Shown here in pieces: positions 36,048-44,299 of a stretch of 64,000 nucleotides of DNA. How positions within the stretch are numbered: position 1 is the first letter of the stretch; each line of letters opens with the position of its first letter. Below the pieces are notes generated by a model. It ran no database searches. It worked only from the letters and a program-made list of their open reading frames with translations, and was not told the DNA's origin. This stretch comes from an uncultured Candidatus Melainabacteria bacterium (GTDB taxonomy: Bacteria > Cyanobacteriota > Vampirovibrionia > Gastranaerophilales > Gastranaerophilaceae). Location of the stretch: NCBI GenBank assembly GCA_934692485.1, contig CAKUTX010000005.1:47337-111336 (forward strand), read 5' to 3'. A program made the position numbers and the translations under genes.

Positions 36048-37385
36048 TTAGTCTTTTATAATTATTTTATAATAAAAATCTGCTTTTGAAAGTTGATTTA
36101 TTGGTTTTGTGTTCCACAATTTTAAATTTATTTCTGCCGGCAAAGATTTTACGACAAAAAGTTTATCACTTTGCATTGGAGAAATATTATTACATCCGTC
36201 TTTGTATTTGCAACTTCCGCCAAGATGTATGTAATCTGAAAATGCGTTAACTTCTTTAGTAATATTATTTTCAGGATATAGCATGTTTATATTTTTTGTT
36301 CCAAAAGCATAAACATAGTTATAACCGAAATCAAGAGCATTTAAGCCTGACAATTGAAGCGGATAACCAGCTTCTTTTCCGTTTATGTGTACTTTATAAA
36401 AAGGAAATTCGCTCGGAACATTGTATGTTGCAACAATAAGATTTTCGTCTTTGTTGTATTGTAACGTTTCAGGTAAAAAGTCGCTCGTTTTGCCATAGCA
36501 GAATTCTTTATTATAATCTCTTTCCCACGGCGCATAAGCCATACTAACCCCTACAAGCGTGTTAGGATTGTTAATTAATGCACTGACTTTAGAATTCCCC
36601 TGAATTCTTTCGTGATTGTCGCCCGTGTAATTCAAAGGAATACATGGATTTTTGCCCCACCAAGGTTTGCCATCTACAATTGAACCAAAAACTCGTTCAT
36701 TTGGTTCATAATTTTTTCTAGCAAAAAGCGAGGCTTGAACATATTTTTTACGCAAATCATAAATCTGTTTTTTAGTTAAATAATTGAGTGAAGTTGTTGG
36801 GTTTACTGTCAAAAATCGAAAATTTGAATTTGAAGAATTTGGTTTTGTGGCTTTATCTATAGCTTTAGCTTTCTGAGGAGTTTGTTTCTGTAAAGTGTTC
36901 TGTGTTACGGTGTTTGCTATCTTTTTGTCAGTCGGGCTCATAACTAATGTCGGACACCAAGTATAAAAACAAACAACAAAAATAATAATTTTGATTGCCA
37001 AAATAGCATATGGATGAATTTTTTCTAAGAAAGAATATTGAGGAATTTTTTCCCTAGAAACTGGAGGGGTGTAACCATCTATTATAGACTTTATTTCTCT
37101 AAGGTCATCTATAAAACTTTTTGTGGTTTTTGCACAATCTCCGTTTGGGTTAATTTCAACTACTTTTTCATAACACTCTAATGCCGTATTATAATCTTTT
37201 AAGAAAAATTGATAAAATGCACCTTTGTAATAGTATGCTTTGTCGTTCAGTGGATCAGAATATATTATGGAATCAATGTCATGGAGCAATTTTTCTCTAG
37301 TTTGCTCATCAACTTTGTCAGTATCATCGCACCAAAGTATTTTTTCAATTTCATCAAACTTTATTTGAATTTCTTCTTTATTCAT
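36048..37385 (-). CDS. TPR membrane protein
   Basis: 445 residues. Cytoplasmic N-terminus with a TPR-like pair of helices (PLNDKAYYYKGAFYQFFLKD, ALECYEKVVEINPNGD, ~40-82), one transmembrane helix (AILAIKIIIFVVCFYTW, ~130-147), then a ~290-residue presumably periplasmic domain with Trp/Tyr/Pro-rich stretches and a few Cys (GGSCKYKDGCNN). No known enzyme motif. Its start overlaps the end of the next gene upstream by 4 bases, so the two are coupled. Confidence 0.7.
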   Translation of the reverse strand: MNKEEIQIKFDEIEKILWCDDTDKVDEQTREKLLHDIDSIIYSDPLNDKAYYYKGAFYQFFLKDYNTALECYEKVVEINPNGDCAKTTKSFIDDLREIKSIIDGYTPPVSREKIPQYSFLEKIHPYAILAIKIIIFVVCFYTWCPTLVMSPTDKKIANTVTQNTLQKQTPQKAKAIDKATKPNSSNSNFRFLTVNPTTSLNYLTKKQIYDLRKKYVQASLFARKNYEPNERVFGSIVDGKPWWGKNPCIPLNYTGDNHERIQGNSKVSALINNPNTLVGVSMAYAPWERDYNKEFCYGKTSDFLPETLQYNKDENLIVATYNVPSEFPFYKVHINGKEAGYPLQLSGLNALDFGYNYVYAFGTKNINMLYPENNITKEVNAFSDYIHLGGSCKYKDGCNNISPMQSDKLFVVKSLPAEINLKLWNTKPINQLSKADFYYKIIIKD

Positions 37386-38269
37386 TTTCTTAAACCTTTA
37401 TATCTGTTTTCATTCCACTTGTCTATTAATAGGAAAATATCGAAAATAAGCGATATTGCAAGTATTACAAATACCAAATTAAGCACAAAAAAATCACCAT
37501 GTATGTTGACAATATCTTTTAGTGAATAAAATAAAAACATTCCAAATGCAAAAAAAGCTATTGATAATAATTTGCAAATATTTTCTTCGTCTGTCGCCAA
37601 AACTTGCTTACAGCCTGAGTTTATGTAATCCTCTATTTTTTCTCTTACACTTGTTATTTCTCCAGCACCTGTAAATTTATAAGAAAAACTTTTCATACTT
37701 CTGGCATAATCAATAATTCCATAAATCGTTTTTATAAAATTAATTGAAGTGTTGTGGAGTGAAAAGAATTTTCCGTTTAATACCGTAAATTTTAGAATAA
37801 GTTCGTTAAATGCAACGTATGAACCGTTTTTTGTCTGGACAACTTTTGTATTTATCTCTAATTCCAGATTAGAAATCTCATCATACCCACAAATAAAATT
37901 GTATTGTGGCGCAAAAAAATTGAAATTAACTCCATTTGGCAAAAAGTCAATTGATTTTATATGTAAAGCTGTGTGTTCTTTTTTAATCGCTTTGTTTCGA
38001 GCAATAATTGAGTTAATAAGTCCTATAAATATTGTAATAGGGATTACTATTAAAAATACCCAAACAAACCATTTTTCTCCAGCATCCATTTCAGCTTGTA
38101 ATTCTTGAAATAATATCCAGTACCAGTTCCAAAAATCTGCTATGGAAGGCTCATTTCCTGTATTAGCTAAGTATCCAAACAAAAATAAAGCCACAACAAG
38201 AATAGATAAAAAGGACATTGTGACAACTAACTGTTTAGAAGTGCTCGTCGAAACATTATTTATATGCAT
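37382..38269 (-). CDS. Hypothetical membrane protein with cytoplasmic PH-like region
   Basis: 295 residues. Four hydrophobic segments: VTMSFLSILVVALFLFGYL (~16-34), FVWVFLIVIPITIFIGLI (~68-85), and two at the C-terminus (LSIAFFAFGMFLFYS, FVLNLVFVILAISLIFDI). The middle (~100-200) is beta-rich. No enzyme motif. Coupled to the TPR gene. A GGGTGG site sits 4 bases before the ATG. Confidence 0.65.
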   Translation of the reverse strand: MHINNVSTSTSKQLVVTMSFLSILVVALFLFGYLANTGNEPSIADFWNWYWILFQELQAEMDAGEKWFVWVFLIVIPITIFIGLINSIIARNKAIKKEHTALHIKSIDFLPNGVNFNFFAPQYNFICGYDEISNLELEINTKVVQTKNGSYVAFNELILKFTVLNGKFFSLHNTSINFIKTIYGIIDYARSMKSFSYKFTGAGEITSVREKIEDYINSGCKQVLATDEENICKLLSIAFFAFGMFLFYSLKDIVNIHGDFFVLNLVFVILAISLIFDIFLLIDKWNENRYKGLRK

Positions 38270-38306
38270 ATAACCACCCTTTTTGTGGTATTATAACAAT
38301 TTTTGG

Positions 38307-39008
38307 TTAGTTTGTAAAGCGAAGATTTTCGACTTCTTTTTTCCACTCTTTGTAAAAATAAATTGCTAAAATGAAGTAAACAACCCACATTATTACAGTA
38401 GAATATGCTTTTGTGCCTTGTGCAACAATATTTATCCACATTATCGAAGAAATTCCGTTAACAATCATCCAAATAACCCATTGTTCGATACAACGTCGTA
38501 CGGTTAAATACATTCCAAGTATTGATAAAAATGTCGTAATTCCGTCTGCCATCGGACTTTTGTCATTACAATATAACAGTATTAAACTCGTTAAAATGGA
38601 GCCTAAAATGCCGATAAGAATTAAATATATGCGGTTTTTTGTGTTCAATTTGGTCTTAATAATCGTTTTTGTATTATTGTTTAAGTGTTTTTTCCATTTA
38701 AAAATTCCTAAAACCTGCATAGGAATGTAGTAACAAAGGTATAACAGCATGTTTCCCCATAAATGGGTTACGAAAGAAAGCCATACGTAACACCAAGACC
38801 CTGAAAGTCCGAAGAAATAACAAGAAATTTTTCCTTTTCCGGCAATAATTGTGTATAAAATTCCACAAATCGCAGATATAACAGCAATCGGATTATCTTT
38901 TATGACAAACGCGTTTATTGCAATTATGCATAAAACTAATGCCAAACCTATTATTTCAAAGTTTTTCCAGCCGGATATTTCTTTTTCTAAAAACTCTGTA
39001 ATTTTCAT
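38307..39008 (-). CDS. pnuC: PnuC family vitamin transporter
   Basis: About 233 residues from the ATG at 39008; a second possible ATG lies at 39017. Seven-ish transmembrane helices. The PnuC signature region reads ISAICGILYTIIAGKGKISC, LSGSWCYVWLSF, LWGNMLLYLCYYIPMQVLG. PnuC proteins facilitate uptake of nicotinamide riboside or, in relatives, thiamine or riboflavin. The substrate is not decided by sequence alone, and no adjacent nadR or thi gene helps. The predicted promoter is TACAAT seven bases before 39008. Confidence 0.85.
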   Translation of the reverse strand: MKITEFLEKEISGWKNFEIIGLALVLCIIAINAFVIKDNPIAVISAICGILYTIIAGKGKISCYFFGLSGSWCYVWLSFVTHLWGNMLLYLCYYIPMQVLGIFKWKKHLNNNTKTIIKTKLNTKNRIYLILIGILGSILTSLILLYCNDKSPMADGITTFLSILGMYLTVRRCIEQWVIWMIVNGISSIMWINIVAQGTKAYSTVIMWVVYFILAIYFYKEWKKEVENLRFTN

Positions 39009-39015
39009 TATGAGC

Positions 39016-39025
39016 ATTGTATAAT
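39016..39025. promoter_or_regulatory. Overlapping divergent -10 boxes (pnuC and the 39034 gene)
   Basis: Plus strand TATAAT at 39020-39025, 8 bases before the ATG at 39034. Minus strand TACAAT at 39021-39016, seven bases before the ATG at 39008. The two hexamers share two base pairs. Neither gene has a Shine-Dalgarno sequence and only 25 bases separate the two start codons. Confidence 0.5.
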
Positions 39026-39033
39026 GAATTGTT

Positions 39034-39981
39034 ATGAAAGTACAGCCGATTTACACAAATAAATTTGTAAAAAAAGGATTGGAGTTTGCCGCGGATAACG
39101 GAACTCTTTTTATCGGTACGGCTTCTCTTGCTTTATCGACTATTGCGAGGCCTCTTTCTATTTTAGCAACCCCTAAAACTGATAGGGAAAATAAAAGATA
39201 TGCTTGTATGAAATCTGTTGCTTCGACGGCAATAGGATATTTTATGATGTTTGGAGTTTCTATGCCATTTGCAAAAGCAATGTGCAATATTGATGAAAAT
39301 CCGACGAAATATTTGAATAAAAAAACAGTAAAAACATTACAGCGTGGAGAAAAAACTCTCCAAAATGCATCAAGATACAGGTTTGTATCTCAGTTGTTTA
39401 AACTAGGTTTAGGGCTTTTGATTGCTGTTCCGAAATCGGCGCTAACTTGTGCACTAATTCCTCCGCTTATGAAAAAAATATTTCCGAAAAAGGAAGAAGA
39501 TAAAAAACAAAAAAATATTACTTTTACAGGCATGGAGCCTCTCTCAAAGGGAATAGGAAAGATTATTGATACAAAACCAATCCAACATTTGGCTGAAAAA
39601 TTTCATAATACTAATTTTGAATTTAATATAATGTCACTGACTGATATTGTGGCTACAGGTGCGTTTATTCGTCAAGCTGCAAAAAGCAAAAAAATAGAAC
39701 AAGACAGAAAAAAAGCATTGATGTACAATTCAGCAATATCTACAGCACTTTGTGTCGTGGCAGGTTATACAATTGATAAAATGTCTAAAAAATCAACTGA
39801 AAACTTTATAAAAAAATTCTCAGAAGCAAATAAGAATTCACCAAAACTGGGCAAATATATTCAGGGCATAAAAATAGTTAAACCAGCAATGATTTTTGGT
39901 GCAATTTATTATATTGCAATCCCAATCATATCAACATTTTTGGCGGACAGATTTGATAGAAAAAATTATAAAAAATCATGA
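39034..39981 (+). CDS. Hypothetical membrane protein
   Basis: 315 residues, not recognised. Several hydrophobic segments (LFIGTASLALSTIARPLSIL, AIGYFMMFGVSMPFAKA, FKLGLGLLIAVPKSALTC, STALCVVAGYTID, MIFGAIYYIAIPIISTFL) separated by Lys-rich loops. No signal peptide. A gross layout similar to the protein at 24538-25563 suggests the two could belong to one lineage-specific family (not demonstrated). Its stop shares TCATGA with the convergent lysozyme-like gene. Confidence 0.6.
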   Translation: MKVQPIYTNKFVKKGLEFAADNGTLFIGTASLALSTIARPLSILATPKTDRENKRYACMKSVASTAIGYFMMFGVSMPFAKAMCNIDENPTKYLNKKTVKTLQRGEKTLQNASRYRFVSQLFKLGLGLLIAVPKSALTCALIPPLMKKIFPKKEEDKKQKNITFTGMEPLSKGIGKIIDTKPIQHLAEKFHNTNFEFNIMSLTDIVATGAFIRQAAKSKKIEQDRKKALMYNSAISTALCVVAGYTIDKMSKKSTENFIKKFSEANKNSPKLGKYIQGIKIVKPAMIFGAIYYIAIPIISTFLADRFDRKNYKKS

Positions 39982-40738
39982 TTTTATATTGAGTTTTTTC
40001 TTCTGAGTTTGGGTTGATTTTTGTTTTGCTTCTTCGTTTTTCATTTCTTGTTTTATCTTATTAGGAATAAGTTTGGTTTTGTCAACTTTTTTTTGATGTT
40101 CCTGTACGACTTTAGGTTTGTTAATATCTGACGGGCGGTGTATTAATGTCCAAATTTGTCCTCCTGATAATCTTTTGCCCTCTAAACCATTTTCGTCAAT
40201 ACGCATTTTCAAATAGTCTTTCGCATACTTCAGTTGCTTTTCCCGAGGGAGTTTGCAATATTGAGCGTAAGAACATTTTTTCCCAGGAATACTGTCAAAT
40301 GTAATTTTGTCCATCTGAATTAAGCCAGTGTATGTTCCAACTTTTGCTTTTGGGTCAAAATGAGATTCTCTGTACATTATTGCAGCCAAATCTTCAGGTT
40401 TGCATTTTATATCTTTTGCAACGTTTTCAATTCCTTTAAAAAATGTTAAAGAAATATTTGGGTCGCATTTATAATTGTATTTTTTTTCCAGGTTTATATG
40501 TTTTAATATAATCTGCCTCTGATTTTAGGACTATTTCCCAGTCATCATGAAGTTTTTCAGCTTTTGTTGGCGGAGTTTTGTCTATTGTTTTTGAAGAAGA
40601 ATTCGTTGAGTTTTTTCTCTTTTTATTTTCATCAAAAACGCTGACGGAGGGGCTTTCTGCCCTTTCAACCTCAAAATTTTCATTATAACTTTCTGATGTA
40701 TAGCCAATCGGGGATAATTCAAAACTTTTTTCGCCCAT
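39976..40738 (-). pseudogene. Lysozyme/transglycosylase-like gene with a frameshift at an A8 tract
   Basis: Two ORFs (40738-40469 and 40500-39976 region) join into one 253-residue protein if one A is removed from the run of eight A (minus strand, 40487-40480). Then ..TYKPGKK continues as YNYKCDPNISLTFFKG. Residues 1-90: acidic, Ser/Thr-rich. C-terminal part: a lysozyme-like domain with catalytic-type Glu in AAIMYRESHFDPKAKVGTYTGLIQMD (quoted in parts: MYRESHFDPKAK and TYTGLIQMD), typical of lytic transglycosylases. A Lys/Gln-rich tail ends the protein. It could be a true frameshift, a phase-variable tract or a sequencing error. AAAGG before the ATG. Confidence 0.75.
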
Positions 40739-40796
40739 ATTTTTAACCTTTCTTACGTAAAATAATTACGGCAAAAATAAGAAAAATCTTTAGGAA

Positions 40797-41717
40797 TTAT
40801 GAAAAATTTTTTACAATTGTTTTGCCCAATTCTTCAACCATTTTTATATCTTCTTTTGGAGCTTTTCCGATGGTTGTCAGGTAATTGCCGACCATAATTC
40901 CTTCAACACAAGTGTTTAAGGCTTTTCTTTGGTTTTCTTCAGACAATCTCATTCTTCCTCCACAAAAACGTAATATTGAATTCGGGTTTGCAATTTTGAA
41001 CACTGCAAGAGTTCTCAAAACGTTTTCGTCATCTATTTTGTCACCGTAATTTTCAAACGGTGTTTGCGGAATTGGCATCAAAATATTTATAGGAATTGAG
41101 TCAGGTTGAATTTCTGCAAGTTCAAGTGCCATTTCAATTCGTTGTTCAACACTTTCGCCCATGCCTAAAATTACACCGCAACACAATTCCATTCCGTATT
41201 TTTTTACAAGTTTGCAAGTATTAAACCTATCTTCCCAGCTGTGGGTTGTGCAAACTTCTGGATAATAGGACTTTGCAGTATTAATGTTGTGATGAAATCT
41301 TTTTAAGCCACATTCTGCAAGTCTTTTAGCCTGTTCTTCATTGAGAATACCTATAGACGCGCAGCTTCTGAGTCCATCGACTTTATCAATTTCTTTAATC
41401 ATTTCAATCATTTTGTCAAAATCGCTTTCATCAGGAGTTTTTCCAGATGTCACAATTGCAAATCTTGAAACTTTGTTTGATTTTGCATCAAGCGCAGCCT
41501 GTCTGACTTCTTCTATTGTAACCAATGGATATGACTCAATGTTTGTACAGTAATGTGAACTTTGTGCGCAGTATTTGCAGTTTTGCGAGCATTTTCCGCT
41601 TCTTGCGTTTATTAGGGAACAAAATTCCACATTATTTTTTATATATTTTGACGAAATTTTTAATAACTCGTCTAAATCCAAATTATATAGTCTTAAAAGT
41701 TCGTGTTTGTCTATCAT
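40797..41717 (-). CDS. bioB: Biotin synthase
   Basis: 306 residues from the ATG at 41717, fixed by GGAGGA 5 bases upstream; longer in-frame openings run through the promoter. A radical-SAM enzyme that inserts sulfur into dethiobiotin. CxxxCxxC (KCSQNCKYCAQSSHY, ~41-55) binds the [4Fe-4S]/SAM cluster; later Cys and Arg ligands of the [2Fe-2S] cluster are in the LRSCASIG, LCCGVI and ILRFCGGRMRL regions. The BioD-like gene at 2.1 kb would be the preceding step. No bioA or bioF is seen. Shares a divergent promoter with the gene at 41802. Confidence 0.95.
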   Translation of the reverse strand: MIDKHELLRLYNLDLDELLKISSKYIKNNVEFCSLINARSGKCSQNCKYCAQSSHYCTNIESYPLVTIEEVRQAALDAKSNKVSRFAIVTSGKTPDESDFDKMIEMIKEIDKVDGLRSCASIGILNEEQAKRLAECGLKRFHHNINTAKSYYPEVCTTHSWEDRFNTCKLVKKYGMELCCGVILGMGESVEQRIEMALELAEIQPDSIPINILMPIPQTPFENYGDKIDDENVLRTLAVFKIANPNSILRFCGGRMRLSEENQRKALNTCVEGIMVGNYLTTIGKAPKEDIKMVEELGKTIVKNFS

Positions 41718-41735
41718 GTATTCCTCCGGCCATTT

Positions 41736-41779
41736 ATAATAAACCATTAATTGACTAAAGTCAAATGATATGCTAGAAT
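41736..41779. promoter_or_regulatory. Divergent promoters with overlapping palindromic -35 boxes
   Basis: TTGACTAAAGTCAA (41751-41764) is a 6+2+6 palindrome. Its left arm is the -35 of the plus gene (TTGACT, 17 bases, extended TGC-TAGAAT at 41774-41779). Its right arm, read on the minus strand, is the -35 of bioB (TTGACT, 17 bases, TATTAT at 41741-41736). Both genes have good ribosome sites. Confidence 0.75.
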
Positions 41780-41801
41780 TTATTTCACAAAGGAGTATAC
41801 A

Positions 41802-42494
41802 ATGTTTTGTCCAAATTGTGGAAAACCAGTAAAAGATAATGATAATTTTTGTAGGTATTGTGGTTCCAGCTTGAATGCGGATTTGGAATCTAATAATGTT
41901 AATGAGCGCAAAACTCCGTTCATTCCAGAGGTAGAGCCTGAAAATAAGAAGGTTGCGGAAGATTGCGTGGTTCATCATTATGAGGAACAGCCTGCAAAAG
42001 AAAAAGAGGCAGAAGTAGAAAATGAATATAAACTTCCTTCTGAAAATAGCGAAGAACTAGTTATTTGCGACATAAAAAAACATTGGATGGCATTATTTTG
42101 GCCAATATTTTTGACACCAATATTTTTTGTATATTTTTGGACAATATTTTTGAATACGCATAATCCTTTGAGTTGGGTAATTTTGTTTTTAATTCTTGTT
42201 CCGATTATTTACCCGATATTGAGATTTAATTCTGACAAAATAATTGTAACTACAAAGTTTGCGCATATAAAAATTGGAGTTTTAAATCCTGAAGAAATAG
42301 ACATTCCTTTAACAAAACTGGACATGCTTGAGGTTTCTCAAACAACTATGGGCAGAATAATGGATTATGGAATGATTTCTTTCTTATCAAATGGGGAAAG
42401 ATTTGATTACGGATACATAAAGGACCCTGGCGAACTTCAATATTTGATAGACAATCCAGCAAGATATATTAAAGAAGTTCTTGAAGAAGAATAA
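41802..42494 (+). CDS. Zinc-ribbon membrane protein with bacterial PH-like domain
   Basis: 230 residues. N-terminal zinc ribbon MFCPNCGKPVKDNDNFCRYCGSSL (two CxxC; quoted in parts: CPNCG and CRYCG), an acidic linker, two transmembrane helices (MALFWPIFLTPIFFVYFWTI, LSWVILFLILVPIIYPIL) and a C-terminal bPH2-type beta domain (IIVTTKFAHIKIGVLNPEEI..DMLEVSQTTMGRIMDYG). This architecture is common for membrane proteins of unknown role. AAAGGAG precedes the ATG. Divergent from bioB. Confidence 0.8.
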   Translation: MFCPNCGKPVKDNDNFCRYCGSSLNADLESNNVNERKTPFIPEVEPENKKVAEDCVVHHYEEQPAKEKEAEVENEYKLPSENSEELVICDIKKHWMALFWPIFLTPIFFVYFWTIFLNTHNPLSWVILFLILVPIIYPILRFNSDKIIVTTKFAHIKIGVLNPEEIDIPLTKLDMLEVSQTTMGRIMDYGMISFLSNGERFDYGYIKDPGELQYLIDNPARYIKEVLEEE

Positions 42495-42519
42495 ATCAAG
42501 AATAAAGCAAGAGCATAAT

Positions 42520-43143
42520 TTAGTGAATATTTTCAAATTTCACTCTGTTGCAATATAAATTGTCTATAAGTCTTGCGATGTCGTCTTTGTGATTGTTTAT
42601 GACAGAAGTTTTTATATAGCTGTCAATTTTTTCAACAGGTTTTTGTAAAATTGTTTCTTGTGGGGTAATTTTAAGTTGTTTATTATTAACCCAGCTTGTT
42701 ATCTTTTCTGTTTCAGGGTCGATTTCTTTAATTATGCTAACTGTTTTGCCATCACGCTTAAAAATAGAAATTTTTATAATTTTTCCGCTTGCTAAATCAT
42801 ATTCTTGTATAGAAGAAATTTTATTTTCATCTTTTATATTAAAATTTGTTGTACGAATTTTTTTCCCTGTTTCAGGGTCATATTCGTCAATGGATTTGTA
42901 GAGAATATAGTTAACTGTACGAATTTTTCTGCCTGTGAATTTGTCGTATTCATCAATTGAGCGCACTTTTTTATCGTTAAAATAATCATAGTGAGTTGTT
43001 CTCACCCTGCATCCAGTAACTACATCAACTTCTATAATTCTATCAATAGATTTTCCGTTTTTGCGATAAACAATTTCTTCTCGAGTGGTTGTTTTGTTAT
43101 TGTTTTCTGAAACAATGTTATTAATCGCGTTACTTAAATTCAT
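42520..43143 (-). CDS. DUF2963-like tandem-repeat protein
   Basis: 207 residues. Between ~30 and ~150 there are five imperfect 22-26-residue repeats of the type IDEYDxxTGxKIRTxNYxxxxxKS (best copies IDEYDKFTGRKIRTVNY and IDEYDPETGKKIRTTNF). The YDP-TGK-I pattern resembles DUF2963 repeats known from phytoplasmas. No signal peptide. The C-terminal 50 residues are unrelated (DDIARLIDNLYCNRVKFENI). Function unknown; antiparallel beta repeat is likely. AGGAG before the ATG. Confidence 0.7.
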   Translation of the reverse strand: MNLSNAINNIVSENNNKTTTREEIVYRKNGKSIDRIIEVDVVTGCRVRTTHYDYFNDKKVRSIDEYDKFTGRKIRTVNYILYKSIDEYDPETGKKIRTTNFNIKDENKISSIQEYDLASGKIIKISIFKRDGKTVSIIKEIDPETEKITSWVNNKQLKITPQETILQKPVEKIDSYIKTSVINNHKDDIARLIDNLYCNRVKFENIH

Positions 43144-43250
43144 ACAGATTTCTCCTATACATATAATACATGCTAAAAATATTTTTTGCTATTTTCTGTA
43201 AAGTATTATACATAACTAAAACATGTAAAATATTACCTGACTTGGCAACA

Positions 43251-43592
43251 TTATCTCATTTTTTTTAAAAGTTTCAAGAATGTTTTGTAGTCAGTTCCCC
43301 AGCTTGCCATAGCGTTAAGAACGGGGGCAAGACTGTAACCAACGTCTGTCAAAGTATATTCAACTCGGGGTGGCACTTCCTTAAAGACCTGTCGTTTGAC
43401 AAGTCCGTCATCTTCCATTTGTCGCAAATTGTGCGTAAGAACTTTTTGAGAAATTCCACTGCAAACTTTTTTGAGCTCCCCAAAACGTTTTGTTCCGTTG
43501 AGCAAATCTCTGATTATCAGAATTCGCCACTTTTCTCCTATTAGACGTAAAGTTGTTTCAACCGGACATTTCGGTAGTTCATTCAGTTCCAT
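43251..43592 (-). CDS. HxlR-family transcription regulator
   Basis: 113 residues. Winged helix: CPVETTLRLIGEKWRILIIRDLLNG, FGELKKVCSGISQKVLTHNLRQMEDDGLVKR and VEYTLTDVGYSL, a complete HxlR domain. The Cys near residue 9 is the position used for thiol or aldehyde sensing in some members. It is divergently transcribed from 43693 with a shared palindromic promoter, so it may control that gene and itself (inference). Confidence 0.92.
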   Translation of the reverse strand: MELNELPKCPVETTLRLIGEKWRILIIRDLLNGTKRFGELKKVCSGISQKVLTHNLRQMEDDGLVKRQVFKEVPPRVEYTLTDVGYSLAPVLNAMASWGTDYKTFLKLLKKMR

Positions 43593-43610
43593 AAAATTCC
43601 TCTGACATTT

Positions 43611-43660
43611 ATGCTAACAAAAAAAATAAGTTGAGTCAAAGTAAGATTTTATGTTATTAT
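43611..43660. promoter_or_regulatory. Divergent HxlR/secreted-protein promoters sharing TTGAGTCAA
   Basis: Plus: TTGAGT (43631-43636), 18 bases, extended TGT-TATTAT (43655-43660), leader ~26 bases with AGAGG. Minus: TTGACT (43639-43634), 17 bases, extended TGT-TAGCAT (43616-43611), leader ~12 bases with GAGG. The two -35 boxes overlap in the TTGA-G-TCAA palindrome. Confidence 0.65.
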
Positions 43661-43692
43661 ACATACGTGGTTTTAAGTTTTAGAGGTAATAT

Positions 43693-44145
43693 ATGAAAAA
43701 ATTTTTTATTATTGGATTGATGGCAGCGATAATGTTTGCACCAATGACAGTTGCGGCGACTTATTCAGAGAATGTAACAGAGGTAAAAGCTCCTGTTTGG
43801 GAAGAATATGTTCCTGAAAAATACCAAAATCCAAGACAATTTCCAAGCAAAGGAAAAAATATTACAGAATTGTCTGTTGGTATTGTTTTAACAGATTTGT
43901 TGATAACATCTCCTATCGGAATTCCAATGATTTGTCATGCAACAACAAAAATGAAAAATCAAGGTTGGTATGAAAAGAAACTTATTTTTGAAAAAGGCTT
44001 GCAAGAAGCAGAAAATATTTCTGATCCGGCTCAAAAACAAGCTTATTACAATAAGTTGTTGAAAAAATGCAAAATGACAGAAAAAAAGCATAAAAAACAA
44101 ATGAAAAAAATTGCAAAAGAGCAAAAGAAACACTCAAAGAAATAA
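43693..44145 (+). CDS. Secreted small protein with basic C-terminus
   Basis: 150 residues. Signal peptide MKKFFIIGLMAAIMFAPMTVAA (about 1-22). The mature part has a hydrophobic stretch (LSVGIVLTDLLITSPIGIPM), a helical KGLQEAENISDPAQKQAYY region and a very Lys-rich tail. Function unknown. Opposite an HxlR regulator, so it may belong to that regulon. Confidence 0.7.
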   Translation: MKKFFIIGLMAAIMFAPMTVAATYSENVTEVKAPVWEEYVPEKYQNPRQFPSKGKNITELSVGIVLTDLLITSPIGIPMICHATTKMKNQGWYEKKLIFEKGLQEAENISDPAQKQAYYNKLLKKCKMTEKKHKKQMKKIAKEQKKHSKK

Positions 44146-44249
44146 ACATTACACAAAAGTCTAATTGATAATAATATTTGTTGCTGTTAGTTTTTAATGA
44201 AAGAAGAAGTTTATGTGTCAATTAGAAATTTAATTTTTATTATATACAA

Positions 44250-44283
44250 AAAGAGTTCGCCTTAATGTATGGGCGAACTCTTT
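44250..44283. terminator. Terminator with 12-bp perfect stem
   Basis: AAAGAGTTCGCC, 10-base loop, GGCGAACTCTTT. T-run on the minus strand after the stem (CTCTTTTTG), so mainly the mtnA terminator. It may also work for the plus-strand gene. Confidence 0.85.
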
Positions 44284-44299
44284 CTCATTGAACATTTAT

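Noticed and set aside
40480..40487. Programmed -1 frameshift at the A-tract
   Set aside because: The frame change needed equals loss of one base (+1 direction); the usual A-AAA-AAA slip is -1, and no downstream pseudoknot is evident. Indel or transcript slippage is a better explanation.
41718..41978. N-terminal extension of BioB by ~87 residues
   Set aside because: It runs through the divergent promoter and into the opposite gene; a GGAGGA site supports the ATG at 41717.
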